The position numbers and the translations under genes are program-made. A stretch of DNA of 64,000 bases. Source: Lachnospiraceae bacterium (GTDB lineage Bacteria > Bacillota > Clostridia > Lachnospirales > Lachnospiraceae). The notes beneath the pieces were generated by a model. It made no database searches, had not been told where the DNA came from, and worked only from the letters and a program-made list of their open reading frames with translations. This document shows positions 17,047 to 26,031 of the stretch, in pieces (position 1 is the stretch's first letter; every line of letters begins with the position of its first letter). The stretch lies in the NCBI GenBank assembly GCA_016283755.1, contig JAEENO010000032.1:62001-126000 (forward strand), given 5' to 3'.

Positions 17047-17718
17047 CTAATCGTACATTCTGCAAGCTGCATACTTGGAAAACGACGATGAATGCGTACT
17101 CGGAATCTGAATTATATCTTTAATTATTCCCGGTAAATATTCATCCCATTTAACTTCCAGTATTATAGGTGAATCAACGACCGGAATCGTTACCGAATCA
17201 GATTCAAGATAATCCGTATTCTTAAGACCCGTTCTTATATTCTTATCTATCGTAACCCTTACATTACCGGGAGCGAAGATAAAAGGTTCTCTGTCATAAT
17301 CAACTATTACCTTGGGTCTAAGCCCTTCGCTTATCATCTTCTGATACAGTTCCTGTACCAGCGGATCTTCAATCTTCGAAAGTGTATCAAAATCAGTTTT
17401 AAGAACCGCCTCTGCACATTCCTTAGTGATTACTGTCTGTACCTTATTACACAGTCCGTGAATCTTGGATTTTTTCTCCAATAATATCCTATCCGTGTTT
17501 TTGTTGTAATATCTTATCCTGAACTTCTCTCTGTTATTGACTCCATCTGCCTTTTCTCTCAATGCCTTGTCATATATATTGTCGAAGTATAGACTTCGGA
17601 TAAAATACTCGCCGTTAACGGCATGCGGGTCAACTTCCATAACCGCTTTAAGTCTTGCTCTTAAACTAAGCATCTCAACGTAGCTTATTTCATGTTTGTA
17701 CTCATGCCTGAACTCCAT
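17047..17718 (-). CDS. VTC-domain polyphosphate polymerase-like protein
   Basis: A 223-residue VTC domain protein, the tunnel fold that in yeast Vtc4 makes polyphosphate from ATP. Seen are RHEYKHEISYVEMLSLRARL at the start, then the beta strands with basic residues YFIRSLYFDN, KFRIRYYNKNTDRILLEKKSK, VIVDYDREPFI, VRVTIDKNIRTG and the acidic metal strand PIILEVKWDEYLP. Length fits the catalytic domain alone, without SPX. First gene of the VTC-DUF4956-CotH operon. Confidence 0.87.
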   Translation of the reverse strand: MEFRHEYKHEISYVEMLSLRARLKAVMEVDPHAVNGEYFIRSLYFDNIYDKALREKADGVNNREKFRIRYYNKNTDRILLEKKSKIHGLCNKVQTVITKECAEAVLKTDFDTLSKIEDPLVQELYQKMISEGLRPKVIVDYDREPFIFAPGNVRVTIDKNIRTGLKNTDYLESDSVTIPVVDSPIILEVKWDEYLPGIIKDIIQIPSTHSSSFSKYAACRMYD

Positions 17719-17760
17719 ACTTAAATCTCCTTTCTTAAAAGTTCTTCCCCAAGGTGTCCG

Positions 17761-17795
17761 CTTGAATCAGAATGCTTCCTGCCTTCCGATTCAAG
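17761..17795 (-). other. Leader hairpin upstream of the VTC gene
   Basis: Perfect 8-bp arms CTTGAATC (17761-17768) and GATTCAAG (17788-17795) with GAA/TTC pairing continuing inward, in the 5' untranslated region of the VTC operon. Function unknown. Confidence 0.45.
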
Positions 17796-17858
17796 TGCTG
17801 TTCCCTTGACCTGTAACCATATTACAACATGAACCTTAGACGAAACTTAGATAAAAAA

Positions 17859-17886
17859 AAGAACTTACAAAAAATTGTAAGTTCTT
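17859..17886 (-). terminator. Terminator overlapping the stop of the YczE-type gene
   Basis: A perfect 10-bp stem, AAGAACTTAC and GTAAGTTCTT with an 8-nt A/T loop, followed by eight T on the minus strand. It overlaps the last codons of the gene ending at 17865 and probably ends the long selD-led transcript. Confidence 0.88.
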
Positions 17887-18557
17887 GCAATTACTTCAAA
17901 TGATTCCTTAAGATTCTGATGTTTAACTGTCGTCGCATCAAACCTAAGTGATTGAAATGCAAACTGCATAATCGGTCCGGCACATAATGTGCATATTATT
18001 GTACCAACTCCTACCGGACCTCCCAATAAATAGCCTATAAATGTCGCTGTTCCGAGGATTGCTATGCTCACCACTCCGATAGGCAGTTTCTTAATCCGCT
18101 TTTTTAATCCTATAAGAAGTGAATCCCTCGGACCGCAGCCAAGAGAAGATCTCATATAAAACAGCTGAGTATAACCTATTATAAATAACCCTATTGTCAT
18201 CATCAAGATGCTTATCGCGATACCATTCGCTTTCGGAACAACATCTATAAAATTAAAGAAGTCTACCGACTTTCCAACAACTACCGCATCAATAAACATT
18301 GCAATTCCTATAGGCTCTTTTAAAAGAATATCTATGAGGAGAATCGCGAGCGATACGCCTATCGACGCAGTTCCGTATAGAATCCCGAATGTCTTTGAAA
18401 GCCCGAGATTAAAAACATCCCATGGGCTTGCGCCAATATTGGCGCGCATTGTAAGATATATGCCAAATCCGTTGACAAAAAGCGACACTATCGCCACCAG
18501 TGAGTTGAACAAAATATTTCTCACAGTTTTATTAACTGCTGCATTCACCCTTAACAT
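17865..18557 (-). CDS. YczE/YyaS/YitT-type membrane protein
   Basis: A 230-residue integral membrane protein with about five helices. Family marks are NGFGIYLTMRANIGASPWDVFNLGLSKTFGI near the start and SSLGCGPRDSLLIGLKKRI in the middle. The family has no established function. It is 30 nt downstream of the sensor kinase gene and ends in a terminator, so it is the last gene of the run. Confidence 0.83.
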   Translation of the reverse strand: MLRVNAAVNKTVRNILFNSLVAIVSLFVNGFGIYLTMRANIGASPWDVFNLGLSKTFGILYGTASIGVSLAILLIDILLKEPIGIAMFIDAVVVGKSVDFFNFIDVVPKANGIAISILMMTIGLFIIGYTQLFYMRSSLGCGPRDSLLIGLKKRIKKLPIGVVSIAILGTATFIGYLLGGPVGVGTIICTLCAGPIMQFAFQSLRFDATTVKHQNLKESFEVIARTYNFL

Positions 18558-18587
18558 ATCCTTTTATTCCATCCCTTAAAACCTAAA

Positions 18588-19844
18588 CTACGATTCCGAT
18601 AACACAAACTTAAATCTTATTCTTTTATCATCAATATACTCTGCCTTTATCTCACCGTCATTTGCCATCACTATTGAACGCGCAACCGATAAGCCTATTC
18701 CCGAACCACCGGTCGACTGATTTCTTGCGGTATCCGCTCTGTAAAATCTGTCAAAAAGACCTTCAGGAACGGTGTCAGGCAACTTTTCACAAGTATTCTC
18801 AACAGAAACCACTGCATGGCCATCTTCTTTGTGACACATAATAACAACCGAACCTTTATCATTCGTATACTTTAATGCGTTATCAAGTAAGATGTCAATC
18901 AGCTTCTCGATCTGGAGCCTATCTGCATAAGCCATAACATCAGATTCTATAGCTCTGTCGAATTTTACACCCCTAACTTTAAAGCTCTCTATAAATGACT
19001 CACTCGCATCTTTTGTCGCATCGGAAAGATTAAACTTTGCCTTATTCACCTTATTGTTACCCTCATCCATACGGGATAACAAAAGAAGATTCTCTGTCAT
19101 TTTCGAAAGTCTTACGGTCTGCTCTTTTATATTCTTACTCCACTTATTCTCACCGTTATACAACTCCATTGCCTCGGCATTAGACTGAATGATTGCAAGC
19201 GGTGTCTTAAGTTCATGTCCCGCATCCGTGACAAATCGCTTCTGTTTTTCGATATTCTCTGCAATCGGACGAATTGCCTTTTTCGAAAGCAAGATTACTA
19301 TCAAAAACATAGCAACAAAGCACCCTGCTCCTACAAGTACAGATAATATAAGCACTCTTAAGATAGACTGCATCTCACCTGCTGTATCAAGGAATACTAC
19401 GTTAACTCCATCATTAAACATCGCATTCTTAATCATGTAACGATACTTGCCTACCTTACCTTCTGTCTTACCACTGTCAACAGCTTCATTCGCCATTGAT
19501 ACCGCAGTATCCTCGGTAACGGTTGACGTTCTTACAACATCAACAAAGGTCACTTCACAATCGGCATCGAATCGAACAATGAAGAAATTCGATGACATAA
19601 AGGTATCGTATTCATTCTTTTGATTCTTATTATCAGGAACTAAAGGCGGTTTATCCCCGGTAATATCTCTCGGCATTGCCGGCGCATTTCCCTCATTTTC
19701 AGAGATTATATTTAACGTTCTTTCAACCTGTCTTCTTACTATAACTACATCCGCAACATTGATTACACCAAGAAGAAATACTATAAGAATAGTAATTGCA
19801 AGCATTGATGTTACAACGAATTTCTTCTGGAGTGTCTTAACCAT
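18588..19844 (-). CDS. Sensor histidine kinase
   Basis: A 418-residue membrane kinase. Helices at about 12-32 and 165-187 bracket an extracytoplasmic sensor domain of about 130 residues. HAMP-like linker, then the H box FVTDAGHELKTPLAIIQSNAEAM (His about 210), N box IDILLDNALKYT and G boxes GSGIGLSVARSI. The catalytic parts are intact. It overlaps the response regulator gene by 8 nt, so the two are a translationally coupled pair. The signal is unknown; position behind the selenium/corrinoid genes hints that it may sense a condition linked to them. Confidence 0.93.
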   Translation of the reverse strand: MVKTLQKKFVVTSMLAITILIVFLLGVINVADVVIVRRQVERTLNIISENEGNAPAMPRDITGDKPPLVPDNKNQKNEYDTFMSSNFFIVRFDADCEVTFVDVVRTSTVTEDTAVSMANEAVDSGKTEGKVGKYRYMIKNAMFNDGVNVVFLDTAGEMQSILRVLILSVLVGAGCFVAMFLIVILLSKKAIRPIAENIEKQKRFVTDAGHELKTPLAIIQSNAEAMELYNGENKWSKNIKEQTVRLSKMTENLLLLSRMDEGNNKVNKAKFNLSDATKDASESFIESFKVRGVKFDRAIESDVMAYADRLQIEKLIDILLDNALKYTNDKGSVVIMCHKEDGHAVVSVENTCEKLPDTVPEGLFDRFYRADTARNQSTGGSGIGLSVARSIVMANDGEIKAEYIDDKRIRFKFVLSES

Positions 19845-20514
19845 TTTCTTCCTCCAATCTGTAACCTATGTTACGCTTTGCAACAAGTTCCACCGTGGAA
19901 TTAAGTTCCTGAAGGCGCTTTCTTAAATATGATATATATACCCAGACCGTTCCGTTTTCCGCATCGGTCTCATAACCCCAGACCTTACTTAGCAGGTCCT
20001 CTGTTGTAAAATATGTCCCTTTATTACGCATAAAAAGCTCCATCATCTGATATTCGAGCTTAGGTAATACTACCGACTTTCCGTTACAGCTTAATTCATA
20101 GTTATGCTGATTTAAAGAAATATCTCCCACCTCTATAACAGGCGGTACATATTCCTCGCGACGTCTGAGCATTGCGCGTACTCTGGCAAGAAGAAGATTC
20201 ATTTCGAAAGGCTTAGGAAGATAATCATCCGCGCCGAGGTCAAGTCCTTCTATCTGGTCCTCCACCTGGGACTTTGCAGTAAGAAGTAGTACAGGCGTTG
20301 TATTGCCTGCAACTCTGAGACGCTTCAATACAGTAAGCCCGTCCATCTTTGGCATCATAATATCGAGGATTATGCCGTCATAATCCTCCGTTTCCGCATA
20401 CGACAATGCTTCTTCACCGTCATATACCGCATCCACATTAAATTTATGAAATTTAAGGATATCGACCACAGCCTCCGAAAGACTACGCTCATCTTCCGCA
20501 TACAGTAACTTCAT
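19837..20514 (-). CDS. OmpR-family response regulator
   Basis: A 225-residue regulator: receiver domain (1-118) with acceptor Asp in YDGIILDIMMPKMDG (about Asp51), Thr in LLLTAKS and Lys in YLPKPFE; winged-helix domain (about 128-222) with YQMMELFMRNKGTYFTTEDLLSKVWG and VWVYISYLRKRL. It is 30 nt after the DUF362 gene and overlaps the kinase gene, so readthrough from the upstream operon is plausible. Confidence 0.95.
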   Translation of the reverse strand: MKLLYAEDERSLSEAVVDILKFHKFNVDAVYDGEEALSYAETEDYDGIILDIMMPKMDGLTVLKRLRVAGNTTPVLLLTAKSQVEDQIEGLDLGADDYLPKPFEMNLLLARVRAMLRRREEYVPPVIEVGDISLNQHNYELSCNGKSVVLPKLEYQMMELFMRNKGTYFTTEDLLSKVWGYETDAENGTVWVYISYLRKRLQELNSTVELVAKRNIGYRLEEENG

Positions 20515-20544
20515 AATGATACCTTTTATCCTATAAAACCGTTT

Positions 20545-21699
20545 CTATATAGTTACCAATTCATATTTACGCTCACCAAGTCCGATCTTCTCCGCATGAT
20601 CAAGGCAAGATTCCCACTCGGTATCAGGATGCACCATATTAAAATGATCATGATGTCCGCCTTCGTGATTGCACTCATCATGCTCATGTCCATGACAACA
20701 GCCCTCGCCTGCTTTGTGCATATTATCTGCAAGCATACTTCCCTCAATTGCAGGCTGCTTATTGCAAAGATCGGCACAGGCCTGGTCAAGAGCTACCGGA
20801 TCGAATGATGCAAGCATTCCTACATCAGGGATAATCGGGATATCATTCTCGGAATGACAATCGCAATTCGGCGATACATCACATATAAGGGAGACATGGA
20901 AGCAAGGTCTGTCCTTGCATACCGCATATGAATACTCTGCCATCTTGAAATTCAGCACCTTAAGTGAATCGGTATATTCCGCGGAGATTGCATCCTTCGG
21001 GCATACCGCAAGGCATCTTCCGCAACCAACGCACTTGTCATGATCAATTCTGGCTTTTCCGTTCTCTATAACCGGCGCTTCATGAGCACATATTCTATAG
21101 CATGAACCGCATCCGATACAATCACGCATATCTACCGACGGCTTGCCGTCGCAATGCTGTTCCATCTTACCGGCACGCGAACCCGAACCCATTCCGATAT
21201 TCTTAATGGCTCCGCCGAATCCGGTCATCTCATGTCCTTTAAAATGCGTAAGTGATATGAATACGTCCGCATCCATAATTGCATGTCCTATCTTCGCTTC
21301 CTTAACATACTCACAGTTAATCGGAACTATTGTCTCATCCGTTCCTTTTAATCCATCTGCAATTAACACATGACATCCTGTCTGCAATGGTGAAAATCCA
21401 TTAAGATATGCGGTCTCCAAATGATCTAACGCATTCTTTCTGCTTCCGACGTAAAGTGTATTACAATCCGTAAGAAATGGCTTGCCGCCGAGAGCTTTTA
21501 CATAATCAGCTACAACCTTTGCATAGTTAGGTCGTAAAAAAGCAAGGTTGCCAAGTTCTCCGAAATGAATCTTAATTGCGGCGTATTTATTCGTAAAATC
21601 AATGCTTTCAAAGCCCGCAGTCTTCATCAGTCTATGTAGTTTCTGCAACAAATTCTCGTGTTCCGTCGCCTTAAATGAAGTATAATAAACCTTTGCCAT
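20545..21699 (-). CDS. DUF362 protein with two 4Fe-4S clusters and a His/Cys-rich insert
   Basis: A 384-residue protein. Residues 1-180 and 290-330 form the DUF362 domain (IKIHFGELGNLAFLRPN, FISLTHFKGHEMTGFGGAIKNIGMG). Between them is a ferredoxin domain with two full cluster motifs (Cys 194/197/200/204 and 223/226/229/233). Residues 333-353 are a metal-binding-like stretch of alternating His, Cys and Glu/Asp not typical of the family core. It ends the corrinoid gene series (72-nt gap after the methyltransferase). A role as electron carrier for corrinoid reactivation is inference. Confidence 0.85.
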   Translation of the reverse strand: MAKVYYTSFKATEHENLLQKLHRLMKTAGFESIDFTNKYAAIKIHFGELGNLAFLRPNYAKVVADYVKALGGKPFLTDCNTLYVGSRKNALDHLETAYLNGFSPLQTGCHVLIADGLKGTDETIVPINCEYVKEAKIGHAIMDADVFISLTHFKGHEMTGFGGAIKNIGMGSGSRAGKMEQHCDGKPSVDMRDCIGCGSCYRICAHEAPVIENGKARIDHDKCVGCGRCLAVCPKDAISAEYTDSLKVLNFKMAEYSYAVCKDRPCFHVSLICDVSPNCDCHSENDIPIIPDVGMLASFDPVALDQACADLCNKQPAIEGSMLADNMHKAGEGCCHGHEHDECNHEGGHHDHFNMVHPDTEWESCLDHAEKIGLGERKYELVTI

Positions 21700-21771
21700 A
21701 ATTACCTCCCGTAGATTCTTATAAAGTTAGCATTAATTATATCACAATAACAGCAGGAATTGCATTTATTC

Positions 21772-22845
21772 TTATCGTCCGTATATTCTCGCCGCGTCAA
21801 CCAGCGCATGCATATTAGCTTCCGGTGTACCGATCGGCATCTGGCAACCTGAGGTTAATACGAAACCACACCTGGTATCCCGTCCCTGCTCGATACAGAT
21901 TCTGCCTGATTCAAGTACCTCTTCCGGTGTGCCAAGCTTCATTACATCCACCGGCGGAACATTACCCTGTATAGCCATAACCGGGCCAAGCACTTCCTTA
22001 GCTTCTTCTATACTTTCAACATTATCGAGTCCGAATAATCCGACGCCGCTTTCCTTAATATATTCCCACAATCCGCGGCTCGTGCCGCAGATATGAAGAC
22101 CACAGCCTCTGCCTTTTGATTTGATATGGTCTACATTCTTCTTAAAATAAGGGAATGAGAATTCCCCATACTGCGCCGCACTGATAAGACTGGTGGAACT
22201 TACGGGATCCGCAAATCCTATTCCCACTTCAAGATCAATTAATCTGTCTATATACTTATTGTTATTCTCAACAATAACCTCCAGCAGATCTTTAATCTTA
22301 TCCGGACACTTAAGCATTCCCATAAGGAGCCATTCAGTTCCAAGCACCATTGCCGCAACCGTAAAAGGTCCCGTAACCGTACCGCTTACAGGCACTTTAT
22401 CTCCAAGCTTACTTTTAACTTTCTTTAATCCGTCTAAGATTATTGGAAGTCTTCCATCATGCTCTATATCGACACGCCTGGCATTCTCGATATTCTTTAA
22501 TGTAAGTGCGGGGGTCTTAAGCTGGGCGATATTATTATCGTAATACCTGATTTCGGAACCCATGGCTTCCGCCATCCCGCGTAAAGTCGTGGATAGCCCT
22601 GCTCCGTCAGCATGGAAGTTATCATACAGATACTCTTCAAGTTCGAGCATCTTATCAGACGAATGATAATATTCATCAATTCCGCATCCGATTAACGGCG
22701 CCATTGTCTCTCCCGTATCAAGACAGCACTGAATTCTGTCTACAGGCTTTCCTTCAGATATAAGCTTATTTCTCTCAAACGGTGTAAGCTCATCATCCGG
22801 AACCACAACACCATTATAACTTCTCTTCGTTTCCTTAATCAGCAT
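21772..22845 (-). CDS. MtaA/UroD-like corrinoid methyltransferase (1)
   Basis: A 357-residue protein of the uroporphyrinogen-decarboxylase/MtaA/MtbA superfamily. The zinc-binding motif of the methyltransferase branch is visible as GLHICGTSRGLW, together with a later Cys in GFVLTSGCQMP; the UroD Arg/Asp catalytic pattern at the N-terminus is not seen, so it is not a haem enzyme. GTVTGPFTVAAMVLG is typical. It starts 1 nt after the corrinoid protein gene ends, indicating coupled translation. Substrate unknown: it may load the corrinoid from a methylated compound or pass the methyl on. Confidence 0.87.
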   Translation of the reverse strand: MLIKETKRSYNGVVVPDDELTPFERNKLISEGKPVDRIQCCLDTGETMAPLIGCGIDEYYHSSDKMLELEEYLYDNFHADGAGLSTTLRGMAEAMGSEIRYYDNNIAQLKTPALTLKNIENARRVDIEHDGRLPIILDGLKKVKSKLGDKVPVSGTVTGPFTVAAMVLGTEWLLMGMLKCPDKIKDLLEVIVENNNKYIDRLIDLEVGIGFADPVSSTSLISAAQYGEFSFPYFKKNVDHIKSKGRGCGLHICGTSRGLWEYIKESGVGLFGLDNVESIEEAKEVLGPVMAIQGNVPPVDVMKLGTPEEVLESGRICIEQGRDTRCGFVLTSGCQMPIGTPEANMHALVDAARIYGR

Positions 22846-22846
22846 A

Positions 22847-23491
22847 TTATATACCCACTATTTCCTTAATCTTCTTAACACACGAAGCCGCATCTACAGT
22901 ATATGCATCAGCTCCTATCTCATCGCAGAACTTCTGAGAAATCGGGCCTCCCCCAATCATTACCTTATATTTATCACGTATTCCTCTTGCAGTTAGTTCA
23001 TCAACCACCGCTTTCATACCCGGCATTGTCGTAGTCATAAGAGTCGACATCAATATGAAATCCGCATTTTCTTTTTCCGCAACATCCACGAATTCGTTAA
23101 TCGGCACGTCTCGACCTAAATCTATCACCTCAAATCCCGCAGATTCGCACATAATCTTGACCAGATTCTTACCTATATCATGCGTATCTCCCTCAACTAC
23201 TCCGATTACTATCTTTACAGGCTTAGTTGACACTTCCTTCTTCATATATGGCTTTAGAATATCGACTCCCGCATTTAACGCAAATGAAGCAGTCAGAACC
23301 TCCGGCAGAAAATACTCGCCTGTCGCATATAACTCGCCAACCCTATCCATTCCCTTGATAAGGCCTTCCCTGATAACCTCTGTCGCATCGAAATTCTCCG
23401 CGATGGCTTCATTACACAGGCTTTCAACTGTCTCGTCATCCATCTCGATTACAGCATCTTTAATCTTCGCAAATAACTCTTCCTTCGACAT
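22847..23491 (-). CDS. Corrinoid (cobalamin-binding) protein of methyltransferase system
   Basis: A 214-residue methyl-carrier protein. An N-terminal helical cap (about 1-85) with EGLIKGMDRVGELYATGEYFLPEVL is followed by a B12-binding Rossmann domain. The lower-ligand motif D-x-H-x-x-G is in GVVEGDTHDIGKNLV (about 97-111), and MIGGGPISQKFCDEIGAD is the GG loop. Same architecture as MtaC/MtbC. It lies between the activator and methyltransferase 1 genes. Confidence 0.96.
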   Translation of the reverse strand: MSKEELFAKIKDAVIEMDDETVESLCNEAIAENFDATEVIREGLIKGMDRVGELYATGEYFLPEVLTASFALNAGVDILKPYMKKEVSTKPVKIVIGVVEGDTHDIGKNLVKIMCESAGFEVIDLGRDVPINEFVDVAEKENADFILMSTLMTTTMPGMKAVVDELTARGIRDKYKVMIGGGPISQKFCDEIGADAYTVDAASCVKKIKEIVGI

Positions 23492-23498
23492 ACCTACC

Positions 23499-25019
23499 TC
23501 AACCCTTGAAACTCATTGAGCTTACCAGCAGCATCTCATAATTTTCCACTTCTGCAAGCTCAAAGTAACTAATTTTCTTTGCCAAAAGCTCCATATTGCT
23601 TCGCACCACTTCGGACATTAAGGCCATGTAGGCACCGGTCTTCGATGTATTGCCAACATAACGGATCTTCCCTGCACATTCTGCCGGAATAATACCTGTT
23701 ACTATAAGCGCTTCCTCCCTAAGATGAGCTCCAAACTGGCCTGCAATCAGAACTTCATCTATGTCCGCAGGTTTTACGCCTTCGCGGTTAAGAAGTGCCC
23801 GAATTCCCGATAGAATCGCACCCTTTGCAAGCTGTACCTGACGCACATCCTTCTGGCTCATATATACCTTATCCGTAAGCATAAGTCTTACGCCCGAATC
23901 ATCCTTAATTACGCGCTTTTCGTATAAGCCGCATTCCTCCGGTTTCTTAAAAGCTCCCGTCTTCTTAATTATCTCTTCTTTAATCAGAACTGACAGCGTA
24001 TCCAGGATTCCGCTTCCACAGATTCCCACAGCATCCGTATTACCTATTGCCTTAGTTTTAATGTCACCTTCATCCGCACAAACTTCTTCAATTGCACCCG
24101 CCAACGCCGGCATACCGCACTCTATATTCATACCTTCAAGTGCAGGTCCTGCCGCGCATGAACATGAAACCATGCTGCCTTTATTGGATAATACAATCTC
24201 TCCATTGGTTCCGATGTCGATAAACAGAGAAATTCCCTTCTTATCCGCCATTTCACAACAATATGCTCCGGCAACAATGTCGCCGCCTATATATCCCGAT
24301 ACCTGTGGTATGAAATATACGCTTGCCTCTTGTGCTCCGGGAAGTCCGAGTGATCTTGCCTTTCTCTCTTGTCCTTCCGTAAATACAGGCTTATATGGAG
24401 CAACTCCTATGGATCTTGCGTCTACGCCAAGGGCCATATGCGTCATCGTGCAATTAGCGGCAATCACGTATTCAACAATCTCTTCTTCGTCTATTCCCGC
24501 ATCCGTACAGCACTTCTTAACACATTCCCTTATGCAGTCCATAACTGTATTCTGAAGCAATTTAATGCCTTCTTCGCCGTTTTCTATCTCATAGGTGATT
24601 CTTGTCAATACGTCCTGACCGAAGACTCTCTGCGCATTCATTGCCGCTGCATCAACCATAATCTCACCGGTAGCAAGATTAACAAGACCAACTGCGACCG
24701 TAGTCGTACCTATATCGCAGATAATTCCGTATCCCTTTCGATATTCCCCGATAAAATCCGATACATATACCTTCGACAGGATGTTCATATCGTTATTGGG
24801 CTTCTTGCCTGTCTTAACAGTTATATCCGAATTAACCTTATACTCGCAGGAAAGCACTTCTCCTACACCTTCTATATATACCTTGCACTTTCCGCAGGTA
24901 CCTCTGCCGTTACAGGCATTATCAACATATATATCTTCTGCCAGAAGCGCTTTTAGCAAGGTTACGCCATGCTCTGCCGCAAACTTTTTTCCTGTTGTTA
25001 AATCATGTATTAACGGCAT
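23499..25019 (-). CDS. Reductive activator of corrinoid proteins (RACE, DUF4445/ASKHA with 2Fe-2S)
   Basis: A 506-residue activase. The N-terminal ferredoxin domain carries CNGRGTCGKC and a fourth Cys in LSCEYK, a 2Fe-2S plant-type site. The rest is the DUF4445 ASKHA ATPase with YGIICDIGTTTVAVGLV, FIDIGTNGEIVLSN, SCSCAAGPALEGMNIECG and AGQFGAHL. Such proteins reduce inactive Co(II) corrinoid to Co(I) with ATP. Its place next to the corrinoid protein gene supports this. It is shorter than the usual 600+ residue RACE, with a short linker between the two domains. Confidence 0.92.
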   Translation of the reverse strand: MPLIHDLTTGKKFAAEHGVTLLKALLAEDIYVDNACNGRGTCGKCKVYIEGVGEVLSCEYKVNSDITVKTGKKPNNDMNILSKVYVSDFIGEYRKGYGIICDIGTTTVAVGLVNLATGEIMVDAAAMNAQRVFGQDVLTRITYEIENGEEGIKLLQNTVMDCIRECVKKCCTDAGIDEEEIVEYVIAANCTMTHMALGVDARSIGVAPYKPVFTEGQERKARSLGLPGAQEASVYFIPQVSGYIGGDIVAGAYCCEMADKKGISLFIDIGTNGEIVLSNKGSMVSCSCAAGPALEGMNIECGMPALAGAIEEVCADEGDIKTKAIGNTDAVGICGSGILDTLSVLIKEEIIKKTGAFKKPEECGLYEKRVIKDDSGVRLMLTDKVYMSQKDVRQVQLAKGAILSGIRALLNREGVKPADIDEVLIAGQFGAHLREEALIVTGIIPAECAGKIRYVGNTSKTGAYMALMSEVVRSNMELLAKKISYFELAEVENYEMLLVSSMSFKG

Positions 25020-25022
25020 TCC

Positions 25023-26030
25023 CTACTCCTCTAACGCATCTATCATTGCGGCAATATTGCAAAGCGGTGAACTCATACCAAGTCCGCACGCAGGAGATAT
25101 TACGTCGAATCCCTGCTTAACTGCATTTCTCGTAAGTTCTATAATTCTATCCGCTTCTGCATCCTCAATTGCATAAGTACTTACGTTACCCATAATTGCA
25201 CGATTGCCCATTGCCTTTCTGATATCATTCATAGCAACGATTGCATCAAAGCTTAATATATCCGCAGTTATCGCATTGGCCTTATCAAGTACCGGCGTCA
25301 TCTGACCGCAGATATGTACAATTGAAATTTTCCCTTTACGTCTTATGCAGTCAACCATCCTGTTAATGTAAGGCACCGCGAATTCTTCAAAAAACTTAGG
25401 TCCTAAGATTTCTCCCGTTGCGGAAGGATCGGCAATCATAATGATATCCGCACCCGCATCAATCATAAGCTCTATATATTTAAGCATCTCATTAGTCACA
25501 TGATTAAGAAGCGCATGTGCCATCTGTCCCTTTTTACGTAATCCGACATAGAATACGGAAGGATCTATCAAAGACGTTGCGGCACTTACCGGGCCTGTTA
25601 CATTACCGATAACCGGTACATCAGAAAGTCTGTTACTCAAGATATTAATCGCTTCTTTAATAACCTGAAAGCGCCCCTTCGATACATCAAAGCATGGCAC
25701 CTTCTCCCATTCTTCCAACGAAGTTAGCGGATATCCCACAACGCGAGGCTCTCTATTATTACATCCCATATCAACCCCGGCACCAAGAGCCTCTACTTCT
25801 GCAGTCATGCAAAAAGGAACGCCGACATTCTCAAAGCATTTATTGCGATAAGCAAACTCCGACAATGCTGCCATTTTCTCAGGATCTGTATGTACCTCAT
25901 TAAACGCAAAGCCACCTTTTTCAAGTAACTCCGTCGTTATCATATTCATCATTCCGCCGGGACATATAACAGGCGGACGATCAGGCTTTCTGCCTTCAAC
26001 TATCGTCTTAATTCTCTCTTTACTATTCAT
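25023..26030 (-). CDS. MtaA/UroD-like corrinoid methyltransferase (2)
   Basis: A 335-residue second member of the same superfamily, with IVHICGQMTPVLDK as the zinc motif and VIGNVTGPVSAATSLIDP as the family strand. The start at 26030 (MNSKERIKTIVEGRKPDRPP) is chosen because this opening is standard; a longer frame runs into the upstream gene. It starts 1 nt past the stop of the double-cubane gene. Two methyltransferases with one corrinoid protein suggests one takes the methyl from the substrate and the other gives it to an acceptor such as coenzyme M-like or tetrahydrofolate-type partners. Confidence 0.87.
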   Translation of the reverse strand: MNSKERIKTIVEGRKPDRPPVICPGGMMNMITTELLEKGGFAFNEVHTDPEKMAALSEFAYRNKCFENVGVPFCMTAEVEALGAGVDMGCNNREPRVVGYPLTSLEEWEKVPCFDVSKGRFQVIKEAINILSNRLSDVPVIGNVTGPVSAATSLIDPSVFYVGLRKKGQMAHALLNHVTNEMLKYIELMIDAGADIIMIADPSATGEILGPKFFEEFAVPYINRMVDCIRRKGKISIVHICGQMTPVLDKANAITADILSFDAIVAMNDIRKAMGNRAIMGNVSTYAIEDAEADRIIELTRNAVKQGFDVISPACGLGMSSPLCNIAAMIDALEE

Positions 26031-26031
26031 A

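Noticed and set aside
24369-24956. 195-codon plus-strand frame opposite the corrinoid activator gene
   Set aside because: Shadow of a clear domain-bearing gene; no family resemblance and no ribosome site.
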